Source: Morinoia aosen (Eukaryota > Arthropoda > Malacostraca > Amphipoda > Talitridae). Taken from it: DNA of 64,000 nucleotides. The stretch lies in assembly GCA_030386875.1 (NCBI GenBank), contig CM059562.1, forward strand, positions 74,148,095-74,212,094, written 5' to 3'. Of this stretch, positions 23,441 through 35,004 are shown piece by piece (within the stretch, counting starts at the first letter, position 1; each line of letters opens with the position of its first letter). A program made the position numbers and the translations under genes. A model generated the notes under the pieces. It was not told the origin of the DNA. It searched no databases and saw only the letters and a program-made list of their open reading frames with translations.

Positions 23441-25544
23441 TTGTGCCTGCCGATTCCACAAAAAAAATTTATAAAAAGAAAAGTCAGCTTATGATGTTCT
23501 AAACCAGAATAAAATTGATATGAAAGGAAAAAGATATTTTACTAGAACTCTGATAGTATAAAAAAATCTTCTTGAATATGTATTGAAATGATTGTTGAAG
23601 TGGAGCGGGATTCACAAAGACTATTCATAGAGGAGCAGCATTAAATGTTAGTTTAGACATATCATTCAGATATCATACGTTGAGAGGCTTTCGTCATGAG
23701 TGCTCCGTCAGATTAAAGTGAAAAACCGAGGGGTTTCATGAGCACGGAGGATGTTAAACAACTATTGTTTCTGTCCTTTTGAAATTCAATCGAAAGTGAA
23801 TGTATTGTCTGAGTTGAGCTTAGTTCTGGTTTAGCACTAATTAAGCCCGTTGATCCTTGGTGCATAGTTAGTGAGATACCTTAACGTCAAATGCATATTG
23901 CAGGCCGAGTAATTCAGACAGGATTATTCTTAAAGAAAGGCAAACAGGAACAGGAATGAAATGAAGATCCATCCAAAATTTTTTCGATATAATTGTACGA
24001 CGAGCAACGCTCAAGTCTAAATAAACTTTTGTATATATTTTTAACTATTTTTTATACGCATTTAGACTTGAAACACAGAAAAAACATAAAATAAACATTT
24101 GAGAAAAGTAGCACATTATAGATATATTTACTCAGAAAATTAATGTTTCATTGAATTAACGATCAAAAAAACTACCTTTCGACTCCGACTGACCCAATAC
24201 CTTTATAGTCACCTAGGAAGAATGTAGAGGCCAAGGTATTTATCGGAGACACAAAAGAATGAGGGAATGAAATGAGTAAATATGGGGCATTACGCTAGAA
24301 GATGTAGCAATGTATGCTTAGGGTGCTTTGGGAGCTTATATCCTCTGCTTGCTCCGGGTACTCTGTATATTTATTTGCTTAGGGAGGCCTTCTTTAGGTT
24401 ATCATCATAGAGAGACTCCCACAAATAATCAAATAGGACATCTGTAAAGAGCCTAATTTTTTAGGAGAACGAGGTACGGTGGGAAATTCCTCCCTCATGC
24501 TAGCAATTTTGCTCATGGAGCGCGAGCTTAGTGATGAACAGTCGTTGTGCCTCTGTCTGTCGTTTGCAACGGGCTTGGATCCTGAAAGTGGTATAATGAT
24601 TATAAACTATCGAATTATCCACTGTGTGTTGATATTTTACTGACGAGCGGTCGTTTTTGCTATTTATATAGACAAGTTTGTGGTTTTGCTGTTGTAAGAT
24701 GAAACTAGTTTCAAGATAATTTCTGCATAAAATAAGGAATATATAATTAGCATGAAGGGCCATTCCATAAAGCTATATATTGTTTTTACAAGTGGTTTGT
24801 TGCCTTGTGAGGGTGCTGGAGATACCTCTGAATTTAGTAATTATATATTCCTACTGTTTTAAATTTTGTGAGCTAGAGCTTGCTGTTTTTAAATTATGAT
24901 TTCTGGGTTTATTTGGCATTTCTTAGAGACGTTCGGGTTATTGAAGTTACTTGAGAAAAAATGCATGATGGCTAACCTAATGACTTTACGAAAGGTATGG
25001 CCTGTTTGGAGGGAAAGCTCCCATTACCAATTTTTCAAAATGAAAGTAATGTAAACCTCAAAACCAATAAAGTTTGCTGTGACTGCCTTTGTCTTTCCTT
25101 AAGTTTGTTCAAAAAAATGAAACATTTTCATCATGCTTAATTTTTTCTGCGAATAAATTTCCTAGCTTTCTACTCTGTTCTTGCTCCAACTTATTTCTAC
25201 TGCTGTTTTTCACTTACATACATTTCCTTCTTACTTCCTAAAGTGGCTTAGTGACACACGGAGAGTGAAAGATGAATGAATTGGTTTCACTATTTGATAT
25301 ATAATTTAAGTCTAATTTTTTTCAAACTTCTCAAAGCTACAATTCCTTCTTGTCGCATGATCTCTGGTGATTGTTCTATTATTCTCGTCATTGCAATATC
25401 TCTTTTGACCCTCAACTTACCTTTGCTGGCATAGCCGCAGCCTTGTACCTGAGAAGACTGGAATCTGATTTTTCCTTGCGTAACGCTTCTGCGGAGGTCT
25501 TGTTCGGACTCTGTCACGGCTTTGGAAGTTGCTAATTTTACTTA
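23441..25544. other. No gene supported
   Basis: AT-rich sequence. A minus-strand run near 24763-24500 (87 codons) has no domain or supporting signals. Confidence 0.4.
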
Positions 25545-25805
25545 GGGGTGCATTTATTTTTTTCCCTTAATCGTATTAAATCTATATAAGTGTACTTCCA
25601 AAAATTTTCTAGTTTACTTAATTTCTGTTTGCCTGTAACCGCATTAAATTTATATTGTTGTTTTCCTTAAAATTTTTGCTGTTTTTTTGTTTGCATTTAA
25701 TAGCATTAAATCTATGCTGTTGTATCTCTCAAAATTACTCGTGCATTTATTTTTTGTTTTCGCCATAATCGCATTAAATCTATGTTTTTGTATTTTCTTG
25801 AAAGC
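25545..25805. repeat. Degenerate tandem repeat, ~65 bp unit, four copies
   Basis: The core CGCATTAAATCTAT occurs at about 25572, 25640, 25702 and 25770. It is followed each time by a T-rich segment ending in CTTAAAATTTT-like words. Confidence 0.75.
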
Positions 25806-25939
25806 ACGTGTCAGGCTATTGTCAAAGATGTCGATTAATGCCTATGTAATTTAACAGGAGGGAAAATAATTCTCCCCGCATAACTGAACTCGCGTATCAC
25901 AGACACTTGCGAAACATACTTCTATTACGAACTTCAAAA

Positions 25940-26095
25940 TTTCAATTAGCTTGAATTCATTTCGGCTCAAATTTCGAAAGCTTGATTTTTATATCAGCTC
26001 CAAAACTTCAAAGCTTGTTTAGCTCATAGCTCGATTTCGTTTCGTTTCCAATTTTCGACGCTTGAAAAACAGCTTGAAACATCTTTAAAGCTCTA
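25940..26095. repeat. Degenerate AGCTTGA / AGCTC word repeat
   Basis: AGCTTGAATT, AAGCTTGATT, AAGCTTGTTTAGCTC, AGCTCGATTTC and CAGCTTGAAAC recur at irregular 15-30 bp spacing, immediately left of dispersed-repeat copy 3. Confidence 0.45.
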
Positions 26096-26114
26096 CAAGA
26101 TCACTCTCCATGAA

Positions 26115-26661
26115 ATTCGAGTGAAAAGTAAATCAAATACTGGTTTCACAATCCGTAGACTTTTGTCGGACCATTGTTTGGCTAGGTGAAGGACTTTTCA
26201 ATTTAGACACACGTACAGTATATCAGAGTGCGGTACTCTCATAATAGGCAACATAAGGAGCGCAATGCTTATAGAAAGTCACCAGCATCTTCTACCACGT
26301 ACTTTTCACAGCAATATTAAGAATCGCCGTGAATTAAGGAAAGTCATCCACCATTCTTTAATTTATCGAACTTCTGTTCAGTAATTAAAATGCGAGGTAA
26401 AAGAAAGACACCATCGGCAACAGGCAATTTCAAAGAAAAAAATTATTTTCTCCACAGAAAGTCCAATATTTTCTCATCAACACTGATAGAGATATTCGTG
26501 ACGATTTTTTCTTAATTAGAGTTACATCAACAAATTTAATTACACATCTAACGAGAAATTGAAGTTAGATTACGATTCAGCGTTTGTTATTCACTTTTTT
26601 GCATGCATTCAACGATGTGCCGGTAGCTTAGCGCCACAGAATGTTAGCACTAAAGCTGTAT
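26115..26661. repeat. Dispersed repeat, copy 3
   Basis: It matches 22899-23440 across about 545 bp. Both copies share sharp-looking left (ATTCGAGTGA) and right (CTTAGCGCCAC) limits, which suggests a discrete mobile unit or a segmental duplication with the same breakpoints. Confidence 0.85.
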
Positions 26662-26754
26662 TTTTCTATTATCCCTGAAAATATCAGGAAGATCCCTCCG
26701 GGATAAAAAGCCTCTGAAATTACGACCTTAAGAATCCCTAAAATAGGGACACCT

Positions 26755-26915
26755 ATCAAAGGTGGCTCCCGAGAAGGACCATCCTAAATAATTTGCAATC
26801 GGGCCGAACAGGATTCACCCACCTAAATAACCTATGACTGTCCCCAACATGGATTCGCCGCCCTAACGAATTTGGCACCCAAGAAGGATTCGCCTAAGCC
26901 GAACTATTTAACAAC
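26755..26915. repeat. Degenerate tandem repeat, ~36-47 bp unit
   Basis: Segments of the form CCCGAGAAGGACCATCC, ACAGGATTCACCC, ACATGGATTCGCC and CAAGAAGGATTCGCC alternate with CTAAATAATTTG-like words. About four decayed units are present. Confidence 0.5.
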
Positions 26916-27844
26916 GTTTTTACTCATGAAGGGGCTTCAATTTCTGGAGTGTTGATCTCTGTATTTGACCAATGAAGTTTTTTGACTCTGAAAAAAAAAT
27001 GAAAAATGATATCCAGAAAAACGTGCTAAATTTTTCATGACGACACTTGAAAAATTTAACGATGACTTTAATAACAGTAATGCTTGAATTACGAACGTGT
27101 AAGAATATTATTTTTATCGGCCATAAAGTCTAAACATCGGAATTGTAAGTAATTGAAAAGTGAAAATCAAAACCCGTAGATTTTTTCAGCCATTCCATTT
27201 CATGCGAACAGCTTTTTAGAAAATGCATGCAATGTTTCCATCCGTAGTTACTCAAAATGCGGAAATATTTCGATAGTCTTTATTAAAATTTAAAGCCACT
27301 TCAGTCCTAAGGAAGACTTTTTAAAAATTGAATGGCATCATTTTCAGCGGCGATTCTGATGAACTGTCTTGTTATTTTAGAGAGAATTTATTCTCACTTT
27401 TGTAAATTATTTTTAGTTTCTTCTGAATTTCAAAAGTGTTGTGCGGTAATAGTTATAACTAATCCATTGCGAGATAAAATTCCTAGATTTTTTAAACAGT
27501 AGAGTTGGAGAAAAATTTTAAATGATGATTTTCAGTATCACGTGATCAGCAAAATGACAGACCAGCAAAGAAGTAAAAAGGTATTTTGAAGAAATTAATG
27601 TGCTTCATTATCTTTTAATTCTCTTTACTATATGTATTTACTGATAAATATATCTTTTACATGCTACAGTGCGTCAGCTAACAATATTTTCCGCAATGAA
27701 AATATATATTAAGAACTAAAAGGAACTTTTTAAAAATTCCCGTGATCAGCTCGGACCCGAGATAGTTTTAAAACTCATCTATGACTTCTGACGGAGCATA
27801 GTAGAGGTTTGCTAGTGTTGAGGGTAACATTATCACGTCGGGTT
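26916..27844. other. AT-rich sequence, nothing recognised
   Basis: No exon or repeat could be supported up to the CpG-rich patch. Confidence 0.45.
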
Positions 27845-28030
27845 AAAGAACAAGGCGCTTAGTGACCAGCCAGAGTTGGTGGAGGGAGGTGTGCGGCTCG
27901 TCGCTCCGTCGCTCGCTCGCTGTGGGGCGCGACAGCGTGTCTGCCGCTTGGGAGAAACTTTTATCAAGTGTTGATTTAAGTTGTTTTTGAATAGAGCCCG
28001 GACGGAACGTTGACCCGAATGCAACACATG
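27845..28030. promoter_or_regulatory. CpG-rich patch, possible promoter or 5' exon
   Basis: A locally GC- and CpG-rich stretch in AT-rich surroundings, with a CGCTCGCTCGCTGT run near 27910. On the plus strand a GGACG element (27989-27993) resembles the arthropod downstream promoter element. No TATA box, initiator, ATG frame or donor could be tied together, so direction and gene are unknown. Confidence 0.25.
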
Positions 28031-28909
28031 ACGTTAGGTTATTACGTTACACGAGCTAAATCGAATTTTTTTGCCCACAAGAAAATAAAAATTTGTACAA
28101 AATCAACTGTTGAGATTAGAATATGAATACCAGAATGTAAAATATTTAATTCTAGGTTTTGTATGTTTTATTATAAGTATTTGGGAATGAGCCTAAATTA
28201 AGTTTTCTTATCTTGATGATTGTAATTTTGTGTGTGCGTGAAGTATTTCGATTTTAAAGTAATCAAAGTAAGTTTTTTGCTGTACGTGTGTTTCATGTGT
28301 GTAGCATTTGTTGATTATTATGAGGGCGTGATGACGCAGTCTACGGAACGGCGCAGCCTACACTCTAGACCTGGTTTACCCTTGCACCATTACAACACGA
28401 GGTTAATATAGCGCTTTGAGTTTATTTAGAATGTTCATATCAAAACGGCAGATGAATGCAAAGCGTTCGTAGCTTTACTAGGTCATCAGCAAATTATTTA
28501 CGTCTCCTGCATGTATATGAAGGCGTCTCAAGTGAATAATATGAAGATAACTCAGGTGGAAATAATGCTGCATGCATATTGTTTCGCCCGATGCTGTTGA
28601 ATGATCCCGTTGTTCATTATTTTCATGAAATAGTTATAGGTATTTCACGGTCGAAGTTTTAGGTATTTCACACAAATCGGAGTTTTACCTCAAAATCAAA
28701 CGCCTTTTTCATTTATTACGGTTCGCTTACATGTATTACAAAACCACTTCAAAAAATACTCAAATACTCAAATTCACAATAAGTGCAACTGATCCACCAT
28801 CTCAAAACGAGTCGCAGGATTCACAGTTTTTCGGTATCCATAAAAACACAGAGCTTCTATTGACTTTTGGACACGTTGGTATCCGTGAGTGTGCCAGCAA
28901 GCAGCTGCT
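28031..28909. other. AT-rich sequence, nothing recognised
   Basis: No supported gene. The right end is directly abutted by the palindromic MITE. Confidence 0.45.
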
Positions 28910-29022
28910 TACCCAGTCAAGCCTTTTCGCAAGAGCATGCATGTTTTTTGCCACCTAAGCGATTTAATTACTTGGGCGGCGAAAAATATGCATGCAGGTG
29001 GCGAAAAAGTTAGACTGGGTTA
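28910..29022. mobile_element. Palindromic MITE, copy 1
   Basis: A 113-bp near-palindrome. It starts ACCCAGTCAAG and ends CTTTTTCGCC-type sequence inverted, followed by GACTGGGT. Both arms carry GCATGCATG and a TTTTTTGCCACCTAAG / CTTGGGCGGCGAAAAA pair. The same palindrome recurs at 45237-45359, so this is a family of mobile hairpins. The left arm is the more diverged half in this copy. It has no coding capacity. Confidence 0.8.
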
Positions 29023-29959
29023 TGTAGCAACAAGAATCACGCTTACCAGACGTGCAAGGAGAACTCATTTATCCTTTCTTATGAAACACTTAAGAAAAAA
29101 ATCATGCGTCGCTGTTGCGACCTGTGTGCTATGTGTGTTCTTTCAAGGGCGCTTCATTGCATATTTTTGTCCCTTCATAGTGCTCATGAGTTATTGCCTT
29201 TGAGAGTTTTATCCATATGTAGCGTTATTAATTATAAAATCATATTTATATAATTTAGAAAAATTATATTGTAAATGAATAAAATGACTTCGAAAATCGA
29301 AAGTGGGTACGCACTTATATGGACATGCATTTCATCGTGTTAGAAAGTTCCTCTGAATTAGTCTTGGGTTGATACTTTTCATTTTATTCCGTCTTCGGTA
29401 TGTATTTTTATTAAAACTCTCAAATGCATCATCAGCATTTAGATAATTTTCCATTACGTACTTTTTCATCGAAATAACAAATGCATCACATGCATTTGAA
29501 GGATTTTGCTCTTCGACAACAAAACTTTTGTGAAAAATACTAACGAATTTTTTCTAGACATCAAGGTCATCTTGGCGCTGAAGCTTGAAGGTGACCGAGT
29601 TGAGTTTTTGCCAGTTTCCAGCACGGTAAAAGAAACAAGGTAGGTTCAAACTAGTCTTTTTTCGTTGACCGTGTGGCAATGCTGACATCATGGCAACGAA
29701 CCAATAGCAGCGCTCACATTGCATCTGACAACACGGCTAGCCCCAAATCTTGCACCGCTATTAGCCTAACGATATGTCACAATGGTGACGTCATAAACTT
29801 TGTTTGGAATAAAGCCTTTCTATTGGCATACAAGAAGAGGTGTATTTTCTCCCATAGAAATGACCTTACCTTGTTTAATCTACCATGTTGTACACACACC
29901 AACTGATGGGACAGCCCAACATACGAGCTTTTGGATACTAAGGAAACGAAAATTTACGA
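29023..29959. other. No gene seen; a cluster of promoter-like words
   Basis: Between 29680 and 29795 the sequence contains ATGGCAACG, CCAAT and a perfect CRE palindrome TGACGTCA (29786-29793) within about 110 bp. No exon was found to attach them to, so they may be incidental. Confidence 0.3.
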
Positions 29960-30345
29960 ACTTAAACTAAACTCATGAACTTCTGGTTATTCAGGTTAAT
30001 CCTTTTCACTGATTTTTTGCTCAGGTCAACTCATCTAACGAACTTTTTATTGTTCAGGACAGGTTAACTCACGAACTTTTTGTTGTTCAGGACATGTTAA
30101 CTCACGAACTTTTTGTTGTTCAGGACATGTTAACTTACGAACCTTTTTTATCCGGTGCAGCCTAACTCACAAACATCTCACGGTTTAGGTCAATTTCATT
30201 CATGTCCACCCATCTTACAATTTTTTGTTGTACTGGTAAGCCTCATATACGAACGTATTTGAGGCTCCGGTCAGCTCAACTAACAAGCATTTCACTGTTC
30301 AGAAGAGCCGTCCTTACGTTGAGGTCAACCTAAAACGTATTTTTG
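29960..30345. repeat. Degenerate tandem array, 33-bp unit
   Basis: The unit resembles ACGAACTTTTTGTTGTTCAG followed by GACATGTTAACTC. It is nearly perfect at 30040-30145 with 33-bp spacing and increasingly diverged on both sides; roughly ten units are recognisable. Confidence 0.8.
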
Positions 30346-30526
30346 GTTGTGCTGCAGCTGCGCTGCTGCGAGCATTTGTAGAGTAGTTCAAACGAGCTGC
30401 CGATGTCAGAATAACTTAAAAACTTTCGAGTATTTTCGAAGGGAGAGCGGACGCAGTTCTTTTTAATGCAGCTCACATGCTAAACATCGCGTTCAGCTTT
30501 ATGCCATTTCCTCGAGCTGCTGGCGG

Positions 30527-30644
30527 CCTGTGTGCCTGACCTGTGTACCTGACCTGTGTACCTGACCTGTGTACCTGACCTGTGTACCTGACCTGCGTAC
30601 CTGACCTGTGTACCTGACCTGCGTCCCTGACCTGCGTACCTGAC
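30527..30644. repeat. 13-bp minisatellite, about nine copies
   Basis: The unit is CCTGACCTGTGTA, with a few GCGTA or GCGTC variants towards the right end. Confidence 0.92.
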
Positions 30645-30870
30645 TACTATAAGAGTTGTTCAAATATTTGCTGAATGATTAGATCTATTCTGTATGATTT
30701 TCTTCCAGGCTTTGCAATGTATAGATATGTAAACGTTATTGAGTTACGTATATCGTGATAGGGCTCTGTGTAGGTTGGGTGCAAAAGTGCAAGTGCTGTG
30801 TATATTAACATGTTATGTTAGTGTTGTACGTGTACTATGGGTAGGTAAACGTTGTGTAATATTTTATGAG

Positions 30871-30987
30871 AGTTCTCAATGTGCTCTTTTTAAGAGAATA
30901 TGAAGTAGCGTTACGTACATTCTATTATATTAATAGTTCTCAATGCGCTCTTTTTAAGAGAACATGAAGTAGCGTTACGTTCATTCC
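30871..30987. repeat. Tandem duplication, two copies, 64-bp spacing
   Basis: AGTTCTCAATGTGCTCTTTT at 30871 recurs at 30935. Both copies run on through AAGAGAA.ATGAAGTAGCG to CGTTACGT.CATTC. Confidence 0.85.
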
Positions 30988-31557
30988 GGAGAATACGTTT
31001 GAGTACAGTAAATGAATACCGTAAACTGATATGTTTGCAGAGAAAGGTAGTGAGCGTAGAAATGTATGAGACCAGCACATACAAACAAACAAACGAAAGC
31101 AGTTACTCTTTATTTTTCGTTTGCGTCATTTTGCGAGGAAGCTCTAAATTTTCTAATGAACATCAAAATTCCTTGTGTAGTGACATGAATTCATGGCGTC
31201 TCTATCAAATCTTTTATGGACGTTCGTAAATTACTATTTCATTTACGCTTTGCACGTCTATCTCAAGGTGTTTCTGAGTCTTGAAGTTAAGCTCTGTTTA
31301 AGGGGATAGCTGTACCTTCGGAAAAAGCGTGTTTTTTTCATGAAAATTGGAATTATAATTTGACCTACAATGCTTCCCTGTAATAGCAGCAATATTTTTT
31401 AAAATGGCGTAAGCGGGATACAACGTGAATAGTAAAGTAAAAACCTAAGTAGAATACAAAATGAACTTGATGATTTAAAAGTACTGTAGATACATCAAAA
31501 GTGCATGTTTCCAAGCAAATGTTTCAAGAAAAAATGAATTTCAAAAAGAAACTTTAA

Positions 31558-31650
31558 TAGGGAACTGGCATCTAAGTGATTAGAGACGCTGCTCAATAAC
31601 TTATGAGCTACTTGACCTATAAAATCGAGAGATTGAGTTGGACCTGTTCT
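31558..31650 (+). mobile_element. Possible degraded tRNA-like (SINE) head
   Basis: TGGCATCTAAGTGATTAGAG at 31567 resembles a tRNA A-box region. The following GACGCTGCTCAATAACTTAT resembles an anticodon arm. About 50 nt on, AAATCGAGAGA is a weak B-box match. Too degraded for a firm call; no boundaries or target duplication were found. Confidence 0.25.
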
Positions 31651-33170
31651 CTATCTAATCCAGCGCTTACAGAAAGTCGGAAAATATCTCGCTCAAGGAC
31701 TACCGTGTTGACATCGCCTGAGTTTCTGGCATCTCGTACAGAAGTTCCTCGCTGGACTCGAGCTCAGATGGCTAAGTGGAGCCAATCGGGCTTCGCCCAC
31801 CCGACAATTGGCCTAAAAAAATTCGAATGGAGAAAATGGAAAGTTTACTTCAAGATGGGATTTATTTACACCAGTGGTACATGTTTCCAAAATAGTTCAT
31901 GGTAGCATATATTTGGCAAATGTCTACATCAAGAAGATAAAAGTTATTGTTGATGGCTTGTTTGCATTTTATGTTGCAGCTACCGCATGATATCGTATTC
32001 ACTTTGGACCTAATTACATAGGTAAAACCGTGGACAGTCATTCCTCCTGACAAATCAGAAAAGAGGGTGTCAAAATTCAATTTCGAAACTGACATCGCAT
32101 TCTTTTTGGAGTTGATTTAGAGAAATAAAAAACTGGGCAGGGTAATCAAAAAAATCTCCAAAGAGCTTTAAAATTTTCACTAACACTGAAATTTGAATCA
32201 CATTGTATTCTGTTGCGCAGTACGTTTAAAATTTCGTCCAAATGATCGCAGCACAGCAACCCTCGGAAGCAGTTTCGTCCCCAGACGTATTTCTGCTCTC
32301 AAATCTTTTTTTTACCGAAAATCGTGTCCACTACACGATTCGCCCCCGCACACGAGACCTCTGTTTCCGCTCCACATCAACTGTTTGTGCCTCCTATTGG
32401 AAAAGTTAAAAACATTTTCATGAGCAAAAAATGTTCAGAAAATGCCTTTTATGATCACTGTCTACTAGCAAACAACGGCTTAAGAAGGGTTTTTAACATT
32501 ATCAGTACGGGTCGATCCAGAAAAAAAATGTTCAGATAGAGGACACTTTTCAGGTCTCAGAACGGATGCGAGCTATTTATTGACTCAAAAAGAGACCTCG
32601 GACTGCCTCATTCCGAGAGGATTTTCCATTGAAACTCCAGTCTAAGAATGTAGCTCAATTATTTGAATCTCTTCAACGAACATGAATGAAATGATTTTTT
32701 CTCAGCATAGAAATGAAGGGAATCAATGAGCAAATGAGCGAAATTTAGTGTCAAGTTCAATTTAGTGCGCGTTAAATTCGTAATATTTTAAAGTCAAATT
32801 TAAAAATATGGAGAAGATTATTTGTGTTTAAATAACACCGTGATTGAGAAATGTTAATACAAAGAGATGTATAGACGATTTAGATCTGGGCTTTTTAATC
32901 TCTTTGTTTGAGGCTCTTTTTTTATGAAAGGATGCTGGCATCAGCCTTAACAGTTTGAGCCTCTGAAGTTGCACAGAAAGCACAGAGGAATATTTGGCGT
33001 GAATGTTGATAACCACTTTGGTGTTAAAAAAAATAAGTCTTCATATTTTGATTCGTCGCCCACTGTTTTCTGTTTACTGATTATGACAGAAAATACCGAG
33101 GACAAACATTTTCGATCATTTTTGCACATCTGACAATTGGAGTATTTGTCATATGTAGCATTTTAAATGT
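31651..33170. other. No gene supported
   Basis: A 100-codon run at 31603-31905 overlaps the possible SINE head and has no recognised domain. Other runs near 32193-32539 are alternative frames of one stretch. Confidence 0.4.
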
Positions 33171-33174
33171 TTAA

Positions 33175-33394
33175 CACGTTACGTGCAGCGTGACCCACCG
33201 GTGGTCATTTAGGTGATTTTCACAATGCTGCTGGCCGACCAGCAGTCACGGACTCAATTTTTATAAATACTAAATGAAAGTTAAATGAAGGCATGATCCA
33301 GTCAATGTTTGCTATTTTCAAAATTTCCTACTACAATTGACTCTCAATTTGAGCTGGATATTGAACTTCAGATTAACCTGCCGCACTTAACGTG
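33175..33394. mobile_element. piggyBac-like MITE, better-preserved copy (family A)
   Basis: A 220-bp element flanked by perfect TTAA on both sides (33171-33174 and 33395-33398). The termini are inverted: the left starts CACGTTACGTGCAGC, and the right, on the other strand, starts CACGTTAAGTGCGGC. It contains a subterminal ACCCACCGGTGGTC near-palindrome. It is homologous along its length to 3735-3957. It has no coding capacity, so movement would have needed a piggyBac-type transposase supplied from elsewhere. Confidence 0.75.
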
Positions 33395-33398
33395 TTAA

Positions 33399-34163
33399 AG
33401 GATATGAAGGAAAAACGAAAGGTGTCGTGTAGAACACATTTATGGTCCAACATGAGTTACGAACAAAAACTAGAGCTGTAAAGCGGTTTTAACCTGACAT
33501 GGCGTTTTGACTGCTGTGGGGGGCGGTTTCGTTCTCTCATTTAAAGAAAACAAATGAGCAGCGGCCAGTTGTAAGAAAGATAGACTTGCTAAGCTGTGAG
33601 ATGGAGTAAGACAGCTAGGAGTAATATTTGAAGGAAGTTTGGGAGGGCAGAGGACACGGAAGTAAGAAGAAAGGCTTAAGGTGGTGGGAAGAACCCTATT
33701 TTCAATCATCTATATTTTCCCAGTGTTCACATTCTACTGCGACGATGGGATTTTATTACGAATAATCTACTTTATTTTTTTAATTGTGCTTCAAAATATC
33801 ATAGATAATGATTAGACAATTTTTCTTTTATTAGCTCATGAGCATAGTTGAGGTGCTCAGAAATTGAAAACAAAATACAAAAATGAACGCGCTGCTCTCG
33901 GCTGGAAATAAATGGTGTGCGTATTTGACAAGCGTGGGAGAGACAGCGGGGCTGTCACTAAGTTGCATTAAAAATTGAACAGAGTTTCAGTAAGCAGGAA
34001 GCGCTCACAGCGTCACTTTGATGCTAACAGAAAGCTATCCGTTCATTCTGAAGCGCTTAATTGGCATTCATTTGGTGTTCAGAAGCTCATTAATTAAACG
34101 TTCGGTAATTTATAAAGTATAGGCAATACGCAAACTGAAAAACGGGGTTCAGCAACTGACAAA
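33399..34163. other. AT-rich sequence, nothing recognised
   Basis: No exon was seen. A 79-codon run on the minus strand at about 33709-33470 has no recognised domain. Confidence 0.4.
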
Positions 34164-34358
34164 TTATCGATGCCCGAGCGCATCACGGACATGAGGATAG
34201 CACTCACGACTCTGGTAAACTGACTGCTTTTTGGAAAGATTTTGAAAGCTGTAATGGATCTTTTCAATCTTGTCCAGGACAGACTCAGTGAACTTTTCTG
34301 TGTCCAATCCCTCGAACGAACGTACAGTTCCTGCTTGAAACTGTGCTTTAATATTTTC
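34164..34358 (-). CDS. Possible internal coding exon, unknown family
   Basis: A minus-strand frame is open from 34358 to 34164 and reads as strongly protein-like, for example FEGLDTEKFTESVLDKIEKI followed by HYSFQNLSKKQSVYQSR. It has many GAA/AAG/GAC codons. A consensus splice donor, C|GTGAGT, lies after 34208 in this frame, and possible acceptors (CACAG or AGCAG) lie at about 34341 and 34332, so an exon of about 34340-34208 is plausible. The frame has no ATG. A longer ATG-containing frame on the same strand (34375-34094) overlaps and may be the alternative. I do not recognise the family, and no neighbouring exon was identified. Confidence 0.3.
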   Translation of the reverse strand, partial: ENIKAQFQAGTVRSFEGLDTEKFTESVLDKIEKIHYSFQNLSKKQSVYQSRECYPHVRDALGHR

Positions 34359-34389
34359 TTACGTGTATCGTCCATGCACACTTAGTATA

Positions 34390-35004
34390 AAATGTTTTAC
34401 TTCTGTAGAAGTTCAAATTTTCAAAAGTTCTGTAGTTTAACCACCATGTAAATCTTACAATTTACTGTAAACTTTGTGGTGTTGTAAAATTTACAACAGT
34501 TGAACATTTAATGAAACGCAAGCATCAAATGTTTCCAGTGAGTATCAGCAGGCAATTTAGAACATAAAATTTTGAAATTATCCTTCTCTGTACAGTTTTG
34601 TTGATTAACTGTGTCCTACGGAAAATATATATTATTTAGATGCTGTGCAAGAATGGACTGAGTACTAGGCAGTTTTGCAAGCGTTTATATCCAAAACCTT
34701 CCTACGATAACCATGAGTTTTTATGCAAGGCTTGTACAAAATGGTATCTCATTGCTCGTTGTGAAGCTGTTGATGCTAATGCGAGTGTAATTCTCACGAG
34801 GCTCATGATAGCTTTATAGTCATGATGCTCATGAGAATGAGATGATCACGGCATCTTGCGCTAACTGTAATTATCATCCACGTAATGATGAGCAGACAGT
34901 GAAAAGTGTTTGGGACACTATCCCAATTGCAATTGCTTGAACTCCACCTTGATTGCAATTCTCAACAGGTAGTCGTTGAGTGAAGCGACTCTGCGGTACA
35001 GAAA
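34390..35004. other. AT-rich sequence with small palindromes
   Basis: GTTGTAAAATTTACAAC near 34480-34500 is palindromic around its centre, and related GTAAATCTTACAATTTACTG words precede it. No gene was seen. Confidence 0.4.

Noticed and set aside
29680-29795. CCAAT, ATGGCAAC and CRE words suggesting a promoter
   Set aside because: No exon, initiator or conserved spacing could be attached; short motifs are expected by chance.
31750-31800. TGGCTAAGTGG, a perfect A-box-like word
   Set aside because: No B box at proper distance and no tRNA fold; probably incidental.
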